DNA of 11,096 nucleotides from an uncultured Ruminococcus sp. (GCA_905234305.1 CAJOHT010000071.1:1-11096); one strand, 5' to 3'; counted from the first letter of the stretch, positions 1 through 7,110 are shown. A program made the numbers and translations. Notes: a model not told the origin generated them from the letters alone.

Positions 1-494
1 GTTCACTCAACGAAGCGCTGGCAGGCAGACCGCTCAACACGGTAAACCAGCCGTTCGCCCAGACCTTTGCGGCGTCGTTCGGAGAACTCGGACTTTTAAT
101 GCCCGATATGCTGACAGCGGTTATGGACGCGTGCGGAGAAGCGTCGGGTATGAATATATACACCTCGGGCGCTTTAAGGCTCCTGTATCACAGCGGGCTC
201 GACCTTATTTCCGCAAGGAACATTATGGAGTTTCTAAACGACAGCGGAGAATGTGAAAAGCTGCTTGGTAATGTTCCCGATACTGTTAACATTTATATAG
301 GCAAAGAAAATCCCGCGCCGCTTTTAAGGAAAAGCTCCTTAATAAGCTGCAGGTATTATATAGAAAATCAACCCGCTGGGGCGCTCGCGCTTATAGGTCC
401 GACGCGCGTCGACTATCGGAACGCGGTTTCGCTTATTGATTTTACCGCGAAAACCGTTTCCGAGCTTATCAGCGAATTAGTAAGAAAGGGATGA
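1..494 (+). CDS. hrcA: Heat-inducible transcription repressor HrcA, C-terminal part (5' end outside window)
   Basis: HrcA binds CIRCE operators and represses class I heat-shock genes; its folding is sensed through GroE in the family. The reading frame is open from base 3, giving 163 residues before TGA at 492-494. The N-terminal winged-helix DNA-binding domain lies upstream of the window. What remains fits the C-terminal inserted dimerisation/GAF-like region: an 'LNE.L.G..L' stretch at the very start, then 'Y.SG...LL' and the family-typical GPTRVDY segment at 396-416 followed by a terminal helix. The ATG at 99 is internal, because the frame continues upstream with HrcA-like sequence. The gene sits four bases before the grpE start, so the two are surely co-transcribed. 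Any CIRCE operator and the operon promoter would lie before the window, and none is visible here. HrcA sequence is poorly conserved, so identity rests partly on gene order. Confidence 0.93.
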   Translation, partial: SLNEALAGRPLNTVNQPFAQTFAASFGELGLLMPDMLTAVMDACGEASGMNIYTSGALRLLYHSGLDLISARNIMEFLNDSGECEKLLGNVPDTVNIYIGKENPAPLLRKSSLISCRYYIENQPAGALALIGPTRVDYRNAVSLIDFTAKTVSELISELVRKG

Positions 495-498
495 TAAA

Positions 499-1068
499 AT
501 GGCTGACGATAAAGCAAAAGAGGCTGTTACCACTGAAACCGCAGAGGAAGAAACGGTAAAGGAAACGCCTGAAAATGAAAAGAAAGCGGATAAAAAGAAA
601 ACCAAAAAGGATAAATCCGCCGAAAAAATCAAGGAGCTTGAGAAAGCCTTAGAGGAAGAAAAGGATAAGCGTATGAGGCTTGCCGCCGAATATGACAATT
701 ACCGTAAGAGAACCTCGGCTGAAAAGCTGAGCATCTACGATGACGCTACCGCTAAAACGGTTGAGGAGCTTCTCCCCGTAGCCGACAGCCTTACAATGGC
801 GATGCAAAATCTGGACAACGCTCCCGAAGAATTCCGAAAAGGAATCGAGCTTGTCGGCAATCAGCTTAAAACCTCGCTCGAAAAGTTGAAAATCGAAGCA
901 TTCTGCGAGGTAGGCGATGATTTTGACCCTAATCTTCACAACGCTGTAGCTAAAATCGAAAGCGAAGATTTTGAAGAAAACAAAATCTCCGCGGTATTCC
1001 AAAAGGGTTATAAAAAAGGCGATAAAATTATTCGCCACGCGATGGTTCAGGTTGCTAACTGTGACTGA
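499..1068 (+). CDS. grpE: GrpE, nucleotide exchange factor for DnaK
   Basis: GrpE is a homodimeric cytosolic cochaperone that releases ADP from DnaK and so resets the chaperone cycle. At 189 residues it has normal family length. Residues 1-40 form a disordered, Lys/Glu-rich leader. Residues 41-75 form the long coiled-coil helix, ending in the family-typical AEYDNYRKR (63-71). The C-terminal beta domain carries FDPNLHNAV (142-150) and the closing 'FQKGYK..DKIIRHAMVQVA' pattern (167-186). The ATG at 499 is supported by GAAAGGG at 484-490, eight bases upstream, which overlaps the end of hrcA and suggests translational coupling. A 60-bp gap separates it from dnaK. All key motifs are intact. Confidence 0.98.
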   Translation: MADDKAKEAVTTETAEEETVKETPENEKKADKKKTKKDKSAEKIKELEKALEEEKDKRMRLAAEYDNYRKRTSAEKLSIYDDATAKTVEELLPVADSLTMAMQNLDNAPEEFRKGIELVGNQLKTSLEKLKIEAFCEVGDDFDPNLHNAVAKIESEDFEENKISAVFQKGYKKGDKIIRHAMVQVANCD

Positions 1069-1128
1069 CCAAACAACATCAATTAAGAAATAATATAAAA
1101 CATTGCATAATTTATGGAGGTAATTATT

Positions 1129-2988
1129 ATGGCAAAAACAATAGGTATAGACTTAGGTACAACAAACTCTTGCGTAGCGGTTATTGAAGGCGGCGAGCCC
1201 GTTGTTATCGCTAACGCGGAAGGTTCAAGAACAACTCCGTCCGTAGTAGCTTTCTCTAAGGACGGCGAAAGAATGGTAGGTCAGGTAGCTAAACGTCAGG
1301 CTATCACTAACCCCGATAAAACAGTTTCTTCTATCAAGAGAGAAATGGGTTCAGCTTATAAAGTAAACATCGACGGAAAGAACTACACTCCCCAGGAGAT
1401 TTCCGCTATGATCCTTCAGAAGCTCAAGGCGGATGCTGAGGCATATCTCGGCGAAAAGGTAACTCAGGCTGTTATCACCGTTCCCGCATACTTCACCGAC
1501 GCTCAGCGTCAGGCGACTAAGGACGCGGGTAAAATCGCGGGACTCGACGTTAAGCGTATCATCAACGAACCTACAGCCGCGGCTTTATCCTACGGCGTAG
1601 ATAAGGAAAATGACCAGAAGGTTATGGTATACGACCTCGGCGGCGGTACTTTCGACGTAAGTATTATCGAAATGGGCGACGGCGTTCAGGAAGTTCTCGC
1701 GACAGCGGGTAACAACCGTCTTGGCGGCGACGACTTCGATAAGAGAATCATCGACTGGATGGTAAAGGAATTTAAAACATCCGACGGAGTGGATCTAAGC
1801 TCCGATAAGATGGCTATGCAGAGATTAAAGGATGCTGCGGAAAAGGCTAAGATCGAGCTTTCGGGCGTTACCTCAACAGCTATCAATCTCCCCTTTATCA
1901 CAGCTGACGCAACAGGTCCCAAGCATATGGATCTAACCCTCTCGAGAGCTAAGTTCGACGAGCTTACAGCTGACCTCGTAGAGGCTACAATGGGTCCCGT
2001 ACGTTCGGCTCTTTCCGACTCGGGCTTACAGATAGGCGAAATCGACAAGGTTCTTATGGTCGGCGGTTCCTCGAGAATTCCCGCTGTACAGGACGCGGTT
2101 AAGAAGCTCATCGGCAAGGATCCGTTCAAGGGTATTAACCCTGACGAATGCGTTGCTATCGGCGCAGCTATTCAGGCAGGCGTTCTCGGCGGCGAGGTAG
2201 ACGGACTTCTTCTTCTCGACGTTACTCCGCTTTCACTTGGTGTTGAAACAATGGGCGGCGTTATGACTAAGATTATCGACAGAAATACAACTATCCCGAC
2301 TAAGAAGAGCCAGATTTTCTCAACAGCGGCGGATAACCAGACTCAGGTTGAAATCAACGTTCTTCAGGGTGAGCGCGAGTTCGCGAGAGATAATAAGCAG
2401 CTCGGACTCTTTGCTCTTACTGGAATCGCTCCCGCTATGAGAGGCGTTCCCCAGATTGAGGTAACATTCGATATCGACGCTAACGGTATCGTTAACGTAA
2501 GCGCTAAGGATTTAGGCACAGGACGCGAGCAGGCTATCACAATCTCCTCCTCAACTAATATGAGCAAGGAAGATATCGACAAGGCGGTTAAGGAAGCCGA
2601 GCAGTTCGCGGCAGAAGATAAGAAGCGCCGAGAGGAAATCGACGCTAAGAACGAAGCCGAAAATATGGTATACCAGGCTGAGAAGCTCATCAACGAGAAC
2701 GGCGACAAGCTCGAGCAGGCTGACAAGGATACGATTTCCGCTAAGGCAACCGCTCTTAAGGACGCTATCGCCAAAAACGACAAGGGACTTATCGATACGG
2801 CTAAGGAAGACCTGCAGAAGTCTCTCTATGACGTAAGTGCTAAACTTTATCAGCAGGCCGCTCCTCAGGGCGCTCCCACAGGTCAGCCGGGACCCGATAT
2901 GGGTGCTGATCCGAACGCGGGCAATGCCGCGGGCGGCGCGGATAATGTTTACGACGCCGACTTTACTGACGTTGACGATAATAAATAA
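1129..2988 (+). CDS. dnaK: DnaK (Hsp70) molecular chaperone
   Basis: DnaK is the ATP-dependent Hsp70 that binds exposed hydrophobic segments of nascent or misfolded proteins, with GrpE and DnaJ as cofactors. The protein is 619 residues from the ATG at 1129. An in-frame ATG at 1114 lies five codons upstream, but the Shine-Dalgarno TGGAGG (1115-1120) overlaps it and is ideally spaced for 1129; [14 protein letters not shown] is also the family-typical N-terminus. Phosphate-binding motifs are DLGTTNS (8-14), DLGGGTFD (169-176) and the adenosine motif VGGSSRIP (311-318). The hydrophobic interdomain linker and [11 protein letters not shown] follow at about 358-374. The substrate domain and helical lid come next, then a Gly/Ala/Pro/Gln-rich tail ending in acidic [13 protein letters not shown]. 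The 20-odd-residue insert seen near residue 80 in Gram-negative DnaK is absent, as in Firmicutes. Codon choice (many AAG, CTC and GAC) differs from its neighbours and fits high expression. Confidence 0.99.
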   Translation: MAKTIGIDLGTTNSCVAVIEGGEPVVIANAEGSRTTPSVVAFSKDGERMVGQVAKRQAITNPDKTVSSIKREMGSAYKVNIDGKNYTPQEISAMILQKLKADAEAYLGEKVTQAVITVPAYFTDAQRQATKDAGKIAGLDVKRIINEPTAAALSYGVDKENDQKVMVYDLGGGTFDVSIIEMGDGVQEVLATAGNNRLGGDDFDKRIIDWMVKEFKTSDGVDLSSDKMAMQRLKDAAEKAKIELSGVTSTAINLPFITADATGPKHMDLTLSRAKFDELTADLVEATMGPVRSALSDSGLQIGEIDKVLMVGGSSRIPAVQDAVKKLIGKDPFKGINPDECVAIGAAIQAGVLGGEVDGLLLLDVTPLSLGVETMGGVMTKIIDRNTTIPTKKSQIFSTAADNQTQVEINVLQGEREFARDNKQLGLFALTGIAPAMRGVPQIEVTFDIDANGIVNVSAKDLGTGREQAITISSSTNMSKEDIDKAVKEAEQFAAEDKKRREEIDAKNEAENMVYQAEKLINENGDKLEQADKDTISAKATALKDAIAKNDKGLIDTAKEDLQKSLYDVSAKLYQQAAPQGAPTGQPGPDMGADPNAGNAAGGADNVYDADFTDVDDNK

Positions 2989-3002
2989 TCAATACTGTTG
3001 TA

Positions 3003-3034
3003 TAAAGTGGTGCGGGGCAACCCGCGCCGCTTTA
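3003..3034 (+). other. Long stem-loop with GCAA tetraloop in the dnaK-dnaJ spacer
   Basis: A 14-bp stem can form between 3003-3016 and 3021-3034, closed by the GNRA-type tetraloop GCAA (3017-3020). Twelve pairs are Watson-Crick; the other two are U-G wobbles as RNA. It starts 14 bases after the dnaK stop codon. No run of Us follows the stem (the next bases are GACGCT), so it is not a classic intrinsic terminator. It could protect the 3' end of a processed dnaK mRNA, slow transcription into dnaJ, or be a weak terminator. Stem geometry is seen in the sequence; function is inferred. Confidence 0.65.
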
Positions 3035-3047
3035 GACGCTGTATTAA

Positions 3048-3090
3048 TTAAAAATTAAGAATTATGAGTTTCACAATTCTTAATTCTTAA
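3048..3090. repeat. AT-rich inverted repeat in the dnaK-dnaJ spacer
   Basis: The arms at 3048-3063 and 3075-3090 match in 15 of 16 positions, with a single A/C mismatch, around an 11-base loop. Each arm is itself built from a 7-base unit (AATTCTT on the right). It lies between the GC-rich hairpin and the dnaJ ribosome binding site (AGAGGGG, 3097-3103), which stays outside the stem. Arms of this AAGAATTAAGAATT kind are often seen dispersed between genes in Clostridia (from memory, unverified), so it may be a small palindromic repeat or a MITE-like remnant. It carries no open frame. Confidence 0.6.
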
Positions 3091-3108
3091 CTCCAAAGAG
3101 GGGATTTT

Positions 3109-4248
3109 ATGGCAGATAAAAGAGATTACTACGAGGTCTTGGGCGTTAACAAAGGCGCTTCGGACGATGAGATAAAAAAAGCGTACAGAAAAAGCGCTAA
3201 ACAGTATCATCCCGACCTTCACCCTGGCGACAAAGTCGCGGAAGAAAAATTTAAAGAGATCAACGAGGCGTACGAGGTCCTCTCGGACTCCGAGAAACGC
3301 GCGCGCTACGACCAGTACGGTCACGCGGGAGTCGATCCGAATTTCGGCGCGGGCGGCGGCAGTCCGTTCGGTCAGGATATGGATATCGGCGATATATTCA
3401 ACAGCTTCTTCGGCGGTTTCGGAGGCTTCGGCGGAGGCAGACGGCAAAACCCAAATGCTCCGCGCCGCGGCAATGACGTAGAAACTCAGGTCGTTATTTC
3501 CTTTGAGGAAGCGGCTAAGGGCTGTAAAAAAACTGTTTCCTATAACAATATAATTACCTGCGAAGACTGTCACGGAACAGGCGCCCAGAAGGGCACTCAG
3601 GCTAAAACCTGCTCCGCCTGCTCGGGAACGGGACGCGTAACGGTAAGCCAGCGCTCACCGTTCGGCGTAGTCCAGACCCAGCGCGCTTGCGACGCGTGTC
3701 ACGGCAAAGGTAAAATTATAGACACTCCATGTAAAACCTGCCACGGAAACGGCAGATTAAGAAAAGCGAAAAAGGTAGACATAACAATTCCCGCGGGAAT
3801 TTCCGACGAACAAATTTTAAATGTCGGTGGACACGGCAACAGCGGTATAAACGGCGGTCCCGCAGGCGATTTACATGTATTTATAAAAATCAAACCTCAT
3901 GAGATTTTCGAGCGCAGAGGCGACGACATATGGTGCGAGATGCCGATTACCGTCGCTCAGGCTATTCTCGGAAGCGAGGTAACGGTTCCGACGCTCGACG
4001 GCAAGGTAAGCTACTCCGTACACGAGGGAACTCAGCCGGGCGACGTATTTAAGCTAAAGGGCAAGGGTATCCCCCACTTAAACGGACGCGGACGAGGCGA
4101 CCAGTATGTTAAGATGAATATTGAAATCCCCCGCGGACTCAGTTCTAAACAGAAAAAATCAATCCAGGATCTCCATAGTATCTTTACAGATAAAAACTAT
4201 TCAAAACAGCGTTTTTTCCGCGAAAAAATAAAAAAATTATTCGGATAA
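3109..4248 (+). CDS. dnaJ: DnaJ (Hsp40) cochaperone
   Basis: DnaJ delivers unfolded clients to DnaK and stimulates its ATPase. It is a complete 379-residue type I Hsp40 in canonical order. The J domain spans about 1-70 with the catalytic HPD at 34-36. A Gly/Phe-rich linker follows (about 77-112, with GGFGGFGGG). The zinc-binding domain has four CxxCxGxG-type repeats at 151-158, 168-175, 194-201 and 208-215. C-terminal beta-barrel substrate-binding domains and a dimerisation tail complete it. All eight zinc ligands are present. The start is set by AGAGGGG (3097-3103) ahead of the ATG. It is the last gene of the heat-shock operon, but its 120-bp spacer from dnaK contains two strong inverted repeats, so its expression may be uncoupled from dnaK. 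The hairpin at 4263-4296 follows the stop closely. Confidence 0.99.
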   Translation: MADKRDYYEVLGVNKGASDDEIKKAYRKSAKQYHPDLHPGDKVAEEKFKEINEAYEVLSDSEKRARYDQYGHAGVDPNFGAGGGSPFGQDMDIGDIFNSFFGGFGGFGGGRRQNPNAPRRGNDVETQVVISFEEAAKGCKKTVSYNNIITCEDCHGTGAQKGTQAKTCSACSGTGRVTVSQRSPFGVVQTQRACDACHGKGKIIDTPCKTCHGNGRLRKAKKVDITIPAGISDEQILNVGGHGNSGINGGPAGDLHVFIKIKPHEIFERRGDDIWCEMPITVAQAILGSEVTVPTLDGKVSYSVHEGTQPGDVFKLKGKGIPHLNGRGRGDQYVKMNIEIPRGLSSKQKKSIQDLHSIFTDKNYSKQRFFREKIKKLFG

Positions 4249-4262
4249 ATCCGTATATAGTT

Positions 4263-4296
4263 AAAGCAGGCACAACCTCGAATTGTGCCTGCTTTT
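4263..4296. terminator. Bidirectional intrinsic terminator between dnaJ and the Mrp/ApbC gene
   Basis: A perfect 13-bp stem (AAAGCAGGCACAA at 4263-4275 with its complement at 4283-4295) encloses the 7-base loop CCTCGAA. On the plus strand it is followed by a T-rich stretch (TTTTAGTTTATTTTA) and serves dnaJ. On the minus strand the stem ends in TTT followed by AA, which is weaker but adequate for the convergent gene that ends at 4300. The stop codons of both genes lie within 15 bases of the stem. Confidence 0.92.
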
Positions 4297-4299
4297 AGT

Positions 4300-5127
4300 T
4301 TATTTTAGCATATTCTCTATTTCTTCTGCCGCCTGAGCCATATAATCGCCCTCAAAGTTCTCGATAGTTCCGCTGTCAACCGCTTTGGCAAGCTCGGGAT
4401 CTATCGGCAGCTTAGCGAGTACCTTTGTATTATACTGCTCGGCAATTTTATCAATATTGCTGTCACCGAAAATCTGATGTTTTTTTCCGCATTCGGGACA
4501 CATAAAGTAGCTCATATTCTCGACAATTCCGAGAATTGGTACGTTCATCATCTGAGCCATTTTAACCGCTTTTTCGACAATCATCGAAACAAGCTCCTGC
4601 GGAGAAGTAACGATAATAATTCCGTCAATCGGAATACTTTGAAATACTGTCAAAGCTACGTCGCCCGTTCCAGGAGGCATATCGACAAACATATAGTCCT
4701 CGTTAGCCCAAATAACATCCGTCCAGAACTGCTTAACCGTTCCCGAGATAAGCGCGCCGCGCCAGATTACGGGGTCGGTTTCATTCTCGAGAAGGAGGTT
4801 TATCGACATAATATCGATACCCGTTTCGGAAGTTTCGGGGTAGATGCCGTCATCCGAGCCTTTAGCGCGAGAATGGATATTAAACGCCTTAGGTATAGAC
4901 GGCCCCGTAATATCCGCGTCAAGTATAGCGGTTTTCTTACCTCTTCGGTTCATTGTAACGGCGAGAGTCGAAGTAACAAGGCTTTTTCCTACGCCTCCCT
5001 TACCCGAAATAACGCCGATTACCTTTTTAACCGAACTGAAGGGGTGGAGATTTTCGTGTAAATCCTGCGCAGCCGTACGGCTTGAGCAATTCTCAGAGCA
5101 GGAGGAGCAATTATTATCGCATCCCAT
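4300..5127 (-). CDS. apbC: Mrp/ApbC (NBP35-type) iron-sulfur cluster carrier ATPase
   Basis: Mrp/ApbC proteins are cytosolic dimeric P-loop ATPases that hold a bridging Fe-S cluster and pass it to apo-proteins. The 275-residue product has the deviant Walker A SGKGGVGKS (41-49) with signature Lys43, the DADITGPSIPK segment (70-80), the DMPPGTGD motif (149-156), and the paired cysteines of CPEC (210-213) that bridge the cluster between subunits. The N-terminus carries four cysteines (C3, C7, C10, C14), as in many clostridial Mrp proteins, possibly a second metal site. A fused DUF59 domain, common in other Mrp proteins, is absent. The ATG is preceded by AAAGGA about ten bases upstream. It is 26 bp downstream of the secreted-type ORF and probably the last gene of that unit, though a promoter of its own cannot be excluded. 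Its link to the membrane-protein genes upstream is not evident. Confidence 0.96.
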   Translation of the reverse strand: MGCDNNCSSCSENCSSRTAAQDLHENLHPFSSVKKVIGVISGKGGVGKSLVTSTLAVTMNRRGKKTAILDADITGPSIPKAFNIHSRAKGSDDGIYPETSETGIDIMSINLLLENETDPVIWRGALISGTVKQFWTDVIWANEDYMFVDMPPGTGDVALTVFQSIPIDGIIIVTSPQELVSMIVEKAVKMAQMMNVPILGIVENMSYFMCPECGKKHQIFGDSNIDKIAEQYNTKVLAKLPIDPELAKAVDSGTIENFEGDYMAQAAEEIENMLK

Positions 5128-5153
5128 TTTATATCATTCCTTTATTATAAAAC

Positions 5154-5924
5154 TTAGTTTGTGGAAATCGAGGAAATAACCTGATTTGTAAGGTTCGAAA
5201 GCGCGGTATACTTAGCCATAGCCTTTTCATCGTCAACGTCAAACTCAACATCGGTAGGCGTTACTACTACAACCTTGCTTCCGTCGGATGCCGTAAGCAC
5301 TTTCTTGGCGTTTAAATCGCCGTAGGAGTTATCTCCTGCTTTAAATGTATAAATCGAAAGCAACATACCGCTTCCCGAATTCTTATAGTTATACTTCTCG
5401 TAATAGGTAATGCAGTTGCCGTTATCGACCTCAACCGCACCGTTAGCCCACGCTGAGGGAACGGAAATATTATAAGGATTATCAAGCGCCTCGGTTTCCT
5501 TTTCGGTTTCTTCCTCGGTTTCTTCCTCAGTCTCCTCCTCAGTTTCCTCCTCGGTTTCTTCCTCGGTAGCCTTAGGTTTAGTAGTAGCAGCGGTCGTGCT
5601 TGTTTCATCCTCGGCGTTTACTCCCAGATTATCGAACTCGTCAAGTTTACAGCACGACATCGGAAGTCTGTCCTCGTTATTCAACAGAATATCGGTAACA
5701 TAATAAACGTTATCGTTCTCAAGGAACTTCGCGAACTCCGTACGGATTTCGGTTCCCGTACTCTGGGAGAAATACAACTGCTCTGCTCCAGCGGGTACCG
5801 TGCATTTCCACATATTATCGTACTCCGCGCAGGGACTCGCGCTCTGTTCCTCGTCCTTATTCTTATACCTGTAGTTTACCGAAACATCAGCGCCCCAGTT
5901 ATAAACTACGCCTTGGTCGTCCAT
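5154..5924 (-). CDS. Secreted-type protein with Glu/Thr repeat linker; probably the 3' part of a broken gene
   Basis: The product is 256 residues of unknown function. Residues 1-65 are beta-rich, with a 'TVPAGAEQLYF' stretch reminiscent of carbohydrate-binding (CBM26-like) modules; this is a weak resemblance only. A Thr/Lys linker (108-120) leads into an EEET repeat (121-140). The C-terminal domain (about 148-256) contains YNISVPSAW and DGSKVVVVTPTDVEF, a style seen in clostridial extracytoplasmic proteins. It has no signal peptide or membrane helix despite its secreted look, and no ribosome binding site before the ATG. The same frame reads on upstream as VNINL, across a TAG (5940-5942), into plausible protein sequence (VKNFDKP) that overlaps the end of the zinc-ribbon membrane gene. 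So it is most likely the extracellular half of that protein, separated by a one-base frameshift and an amber codon. If so it may be untranslated, and the ATG at 5922-5924 is not a true start. Confidence 0.6.
   Translation of the reverse strand: MDDQGVVYNWGADVSVNYRYKNKDEEQSASPCAEYDNMWKCTVPAGAEQLYFSQSTGTEIRTEFAKFLENDNVYYVTDILLNNEDRLPMSCCKLDEFDNLGVNAEDETSTTAATTKPKATEEETEEETEEETEEETEEETEKETEALDNPYNISVPSAWANGAVEVDNGNCITYYEKYNYKNSGSGMLLSIYTFKAGDNSYGDLNAKKVLTASDGSKVVVVTPTDVEFDVDDEKAMAKYTALSNLTNQVISSISTN
5491..5562 (-). repeat. 12-bp tandem repeat, six units, encoding (EEET)n
   Basis: Six consecutive 12-bp units begin at 5491, 5503, 5515, 5527, 5539 and 5551 (plus-strand consensus TCGGTTTCTTCC); three are identical and the others differ by one to three bases. 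A degenerate part-unit follows at 5563. On the minus strand the units encode the acidic EEET repeat of the secreted-type ORF. Because the period is a multiple of three, gain or loss of units would change linker length without shifting the frame. Confidence 0.9.
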
Positions 5925-5925
5925 A

Positions 5926-5941
5926 AGGTTAATATTAACCT
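5926..5941. repeat. Perfect 16-bp palindrome at the gene break
   Basis: AGGTTAATATTAACCT reads identically on both strands and lies in the 22-bp gap between the zinc-ribbon gene and the secreted-type ORF. It ends one base short of the ATG and overlaps the in-frame TAG (5940-5942). It is where a ribosome binding site for the ATG at 5922-5924 would be expected, but it has no purine-rich Shine-Dalgarno. It could be a chance result of coding VNINL, a protein-binding site, or a scar. Function unknown. Confidence 0.6.
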
Positions 5942-5964
5942 ACGGCTTATCGAAATTCTTCACC
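5940..5964 (-). other. Probable frame break (frameshift plus amber stop) joining two ORFs
   Basis: The zinc-ribbon frame ends with GAKDN-GEEFR and TAA at 5947-5949. Removing one G at 5963-5964 would instead give AKDN-VKNFDKP, then TAG (5940-5942), then VNINLMDDQG and the rest of the downstream ORF. The shifted frame is open only from about 6020 downward, so the lesion must lie between there and 5950. Two independent lesions (one indel, one nonsense) are needed, which argues for real gene decay rather than a single base-calling error. Since TAG also ends prmA in this window, reassignment of TAG is unlikely. Confidence 0.55.
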
Positions 5965-6420
5965 GTTATCTTTAGCGCCGAGTACGCCCGTCGCGAAAAG
6001 AATTCCGATAATTCCAGCTATAAACAAGACTCCTACAACTATCGACACACAGATAATTGCGATTTTCTTATTCCTTTTACGGCTTCCGTCGAAATCCTCG
6101 TTTTCGTCGTAAAAATACGGCTCAACGCTCCTGTCGATAAACGGATCGTCATAATTATCCTCGTAATCGGGCTTCGTGTATGACTTTCCGTTTTTTGTTT
6201 TACGTTTAAGCGGAACTACCCTTGTCGGCTCGCTGTCAGCGGGCATAACATAATCGTTGTTCTCTTCGGGCTCGTACGCTATCGGGCTATAGGTTCTTTT
6301 TTTGCCCGCCGTATCTATCGGCGCGCTTACGGGAAGAAGTTTCTCACCGCATACATAGCAGGCTTTATCGCCTGCCGAAACATAAGCGCCGCAATTAGGG
6401 CATCTTCTTTTTTTTGTCAT
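5947..6420 (-). CDS. Zinc-ribbon single-pass membrane protein, probably the 5' part of a broken gene
   Basis: The product is 157 residues and of unknown function. An N-terminal zinc ribbon has CPNC (7-10) and CYVC (21-24). A charged cytosolic region (30-118) holds several Tyr/Asp/Glu patches. One membrane helix follows (about 119-143, IAIICVSIVVGVLFIAGIIGIL), then only about 14 residues before the stop. The start is the ATG at 6418-6420: AAAGGTG ends six bases upstream of it, and that same GTG, three codons earlier, is better read as part of the ribosome binding site. Zinc-ribbon plus membrane-helix proteins of this kind in Clostridia usually carry a large extracellular domain after the helix; here it is missing, while the next ORF encodes just such a domain without a helix. 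It lies 30 bp after the Thr/Ala-rich membrane protein gene, in the same unit. Confidence 0.75.
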   Translation of the reverse strand: MTKKRRCPNCGAYVSAGDKACYVCGEKLLPVSAPIDTAGKKRTYSPIAYEPEENNDYVMPADSEPTRVVPLKRKTKNGKSYTKPDYEDNYDDPFIDRSVEPYFYDENEDFDGSRKRNKKIAIICVSIVVGVLFIAGIIGILFATGVLGAKDNGEEFR

Positions 6421-6450
6421 TTTTATCACCTTTAATGTCGTATTTGCAGA

Positions 6451-7086
6451 TTAATCGGTAGCCATATGCTCGCTGTCATCATCGTCATCAGCCTGAGCCT
6501 GGGTGGCGGGAGCGGCTGTAGGCTTCGGCTTTGGTGCCTGAGTCGCCTTTTCGGGCGCTTTAGTCGCGGGCTGAGGCGCTTTAGTCGCTTTTTGAACAGG
6601 ATTTGTGGGAGCGGCGGTCACGGGAGCTTCGGTAGCTTTTTGCGTAGCAGCTTCGGTAGCCTCTTGGGTAGCGTTATTGACCGCGTTCTGAGTAACCTGC
6701 TGCGCTGTCGACTCGGTAGCCTGAGTTGTGAGTTCAGTGCTTTGGGTCGCTGTAGAAGCGCTTTCCGTTGTATTTGTTGAATTATTGTTTCCGCTGATTA
6801 GCAGTATTGTCACAACTGCAATTACTATTACCGCGACAACAGTTGCCGCTATTATTATAACGGGAGCCTTGCTTTTCGGCGGTTTATTCTGTTTTTTGCT
6901 TTTCTGTTTAAATTCATCCGAATAACTGTAAAGATTGCCGCCTCGGTTATATTGTTCGCGTCTGTTATTGTTACTTCTTTCGAGAGTCTGCTGAGTATCA
7001 AAACCGTCGCCGTAATCCTCGGTACGGGTTCTGCGCTTACGGTTGACGTTAAACTCCTGCGTCTCGAATTTATCAATTCTCGGCAT
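6451..7086 (-). CDS. Thr/Ala/Pro-rich single-pass membrane protein of unknown function
   Basis: The 211-residue product has three parts. The N-terminus (1-72) is polar and basic, with Arg/Asn/Tyr-rich stretches and no cysteines. A membrane helix spans about 75-98 (VIIIAATVVAVIVIAVVTILLI). The remainder (99-211) is a low-complexity extracytoplasmic tail of Thr, Ala, Gln and Pro with loose ATKAP/ATEA-type repeats, ending in five Asp and SEHMATD. The basic N-terminus and absence of a cleavage site predict N-in topology. No globular domain follows the tail. The start is the ATG at 7084-7086, where AAGGAAGG lies about seven bases upstream; an in-frame ATG at 7110 sits before that site and is rejected. 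It is the first gene of the unit, just after the tandem promoter. Family not recognised; the tail could span the wall, be glycosylated, or tether a partner. This role is inference. Confidence 0.8.
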   Translation of the reverse strand: MPRIDKFETQEFNVNRKRRTRTEDYGDGFDTQQTLERSNNNRREQYNRGGNLYSYSDEFKQKSKKQNKPPKSKAPVIIIAATVVAVIVIAVVTILLISGNNNSTNTTESASTATQSTELTTQATESTAQQVTQNAVNNATQEATEAATQKATEAPVTAAPTNPVQKATKAPQPATKAPEKATQAPKPKPTAAPATQAQADDDDDSEHMATD

Positions 7087-7110
7087 ATAAACACCTTCCT
7101 TTTCCAACAT

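Noticed and set aside
1069..1128. Possible internal promoter before dnaK (TATAAA at 1094-1099)
   Set aside because: No -35-like hexamer at 16-18 bases upstream; AT-rich spacer is sufficient explanation.
1686..2783. Long minus-strand open frames opposite dnaK (1686-2129 and 2364-2783)
   Set aside because: They are shadows produced by the strong codon bias of dnaK; products are Ser/Leu-rich without domains, and the plus strand is a certain gene.
2995..3006. TATAAA before the dnaK-dnaJ hairpin as a dnaJ promoter
   Set aside because: No matching -35 within the end of dnaK and the hairpin would lie in the leader; not supported.
1..4248. CIRCE operator (TTAGCACTC-N9-GAGTGCTAA) within the heat-shock operon
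   Set aside because: None seen inside the window; it would be expected before hrcA, which starts upstream of base 1.
5144..5149. TATAAT (minus strand) as a separate promoter for the Mrp/ApbC gene
   Set aside because: No -35 at 16-18 bases; only a -10-like match in an AT-rich gap. Possible but not supported.
5312..5608. Alternative minus-strand frame giving an Arg/Lys/Pro-rich protein over the 12-bp repeats
   Set aside because: It is an out-of-frame reading of the EEET repeats, giving artificial basic repeats.
5940..5942. TAG as a recoded sense codon (for example pyrrolysine)
   Set aside because: prmA ends in TAG in this window, and a frameshift would be needed as well; gene decay is simpler.
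6466..6780. Plus-strand open frames opposite the Thr/Ala-rich membrane protein
   Set aside because: Low-complexity Gly/Arg/Ser translation is the antisense of Thr/Ala/Pro repeats; no ribosome binding site and no domain.
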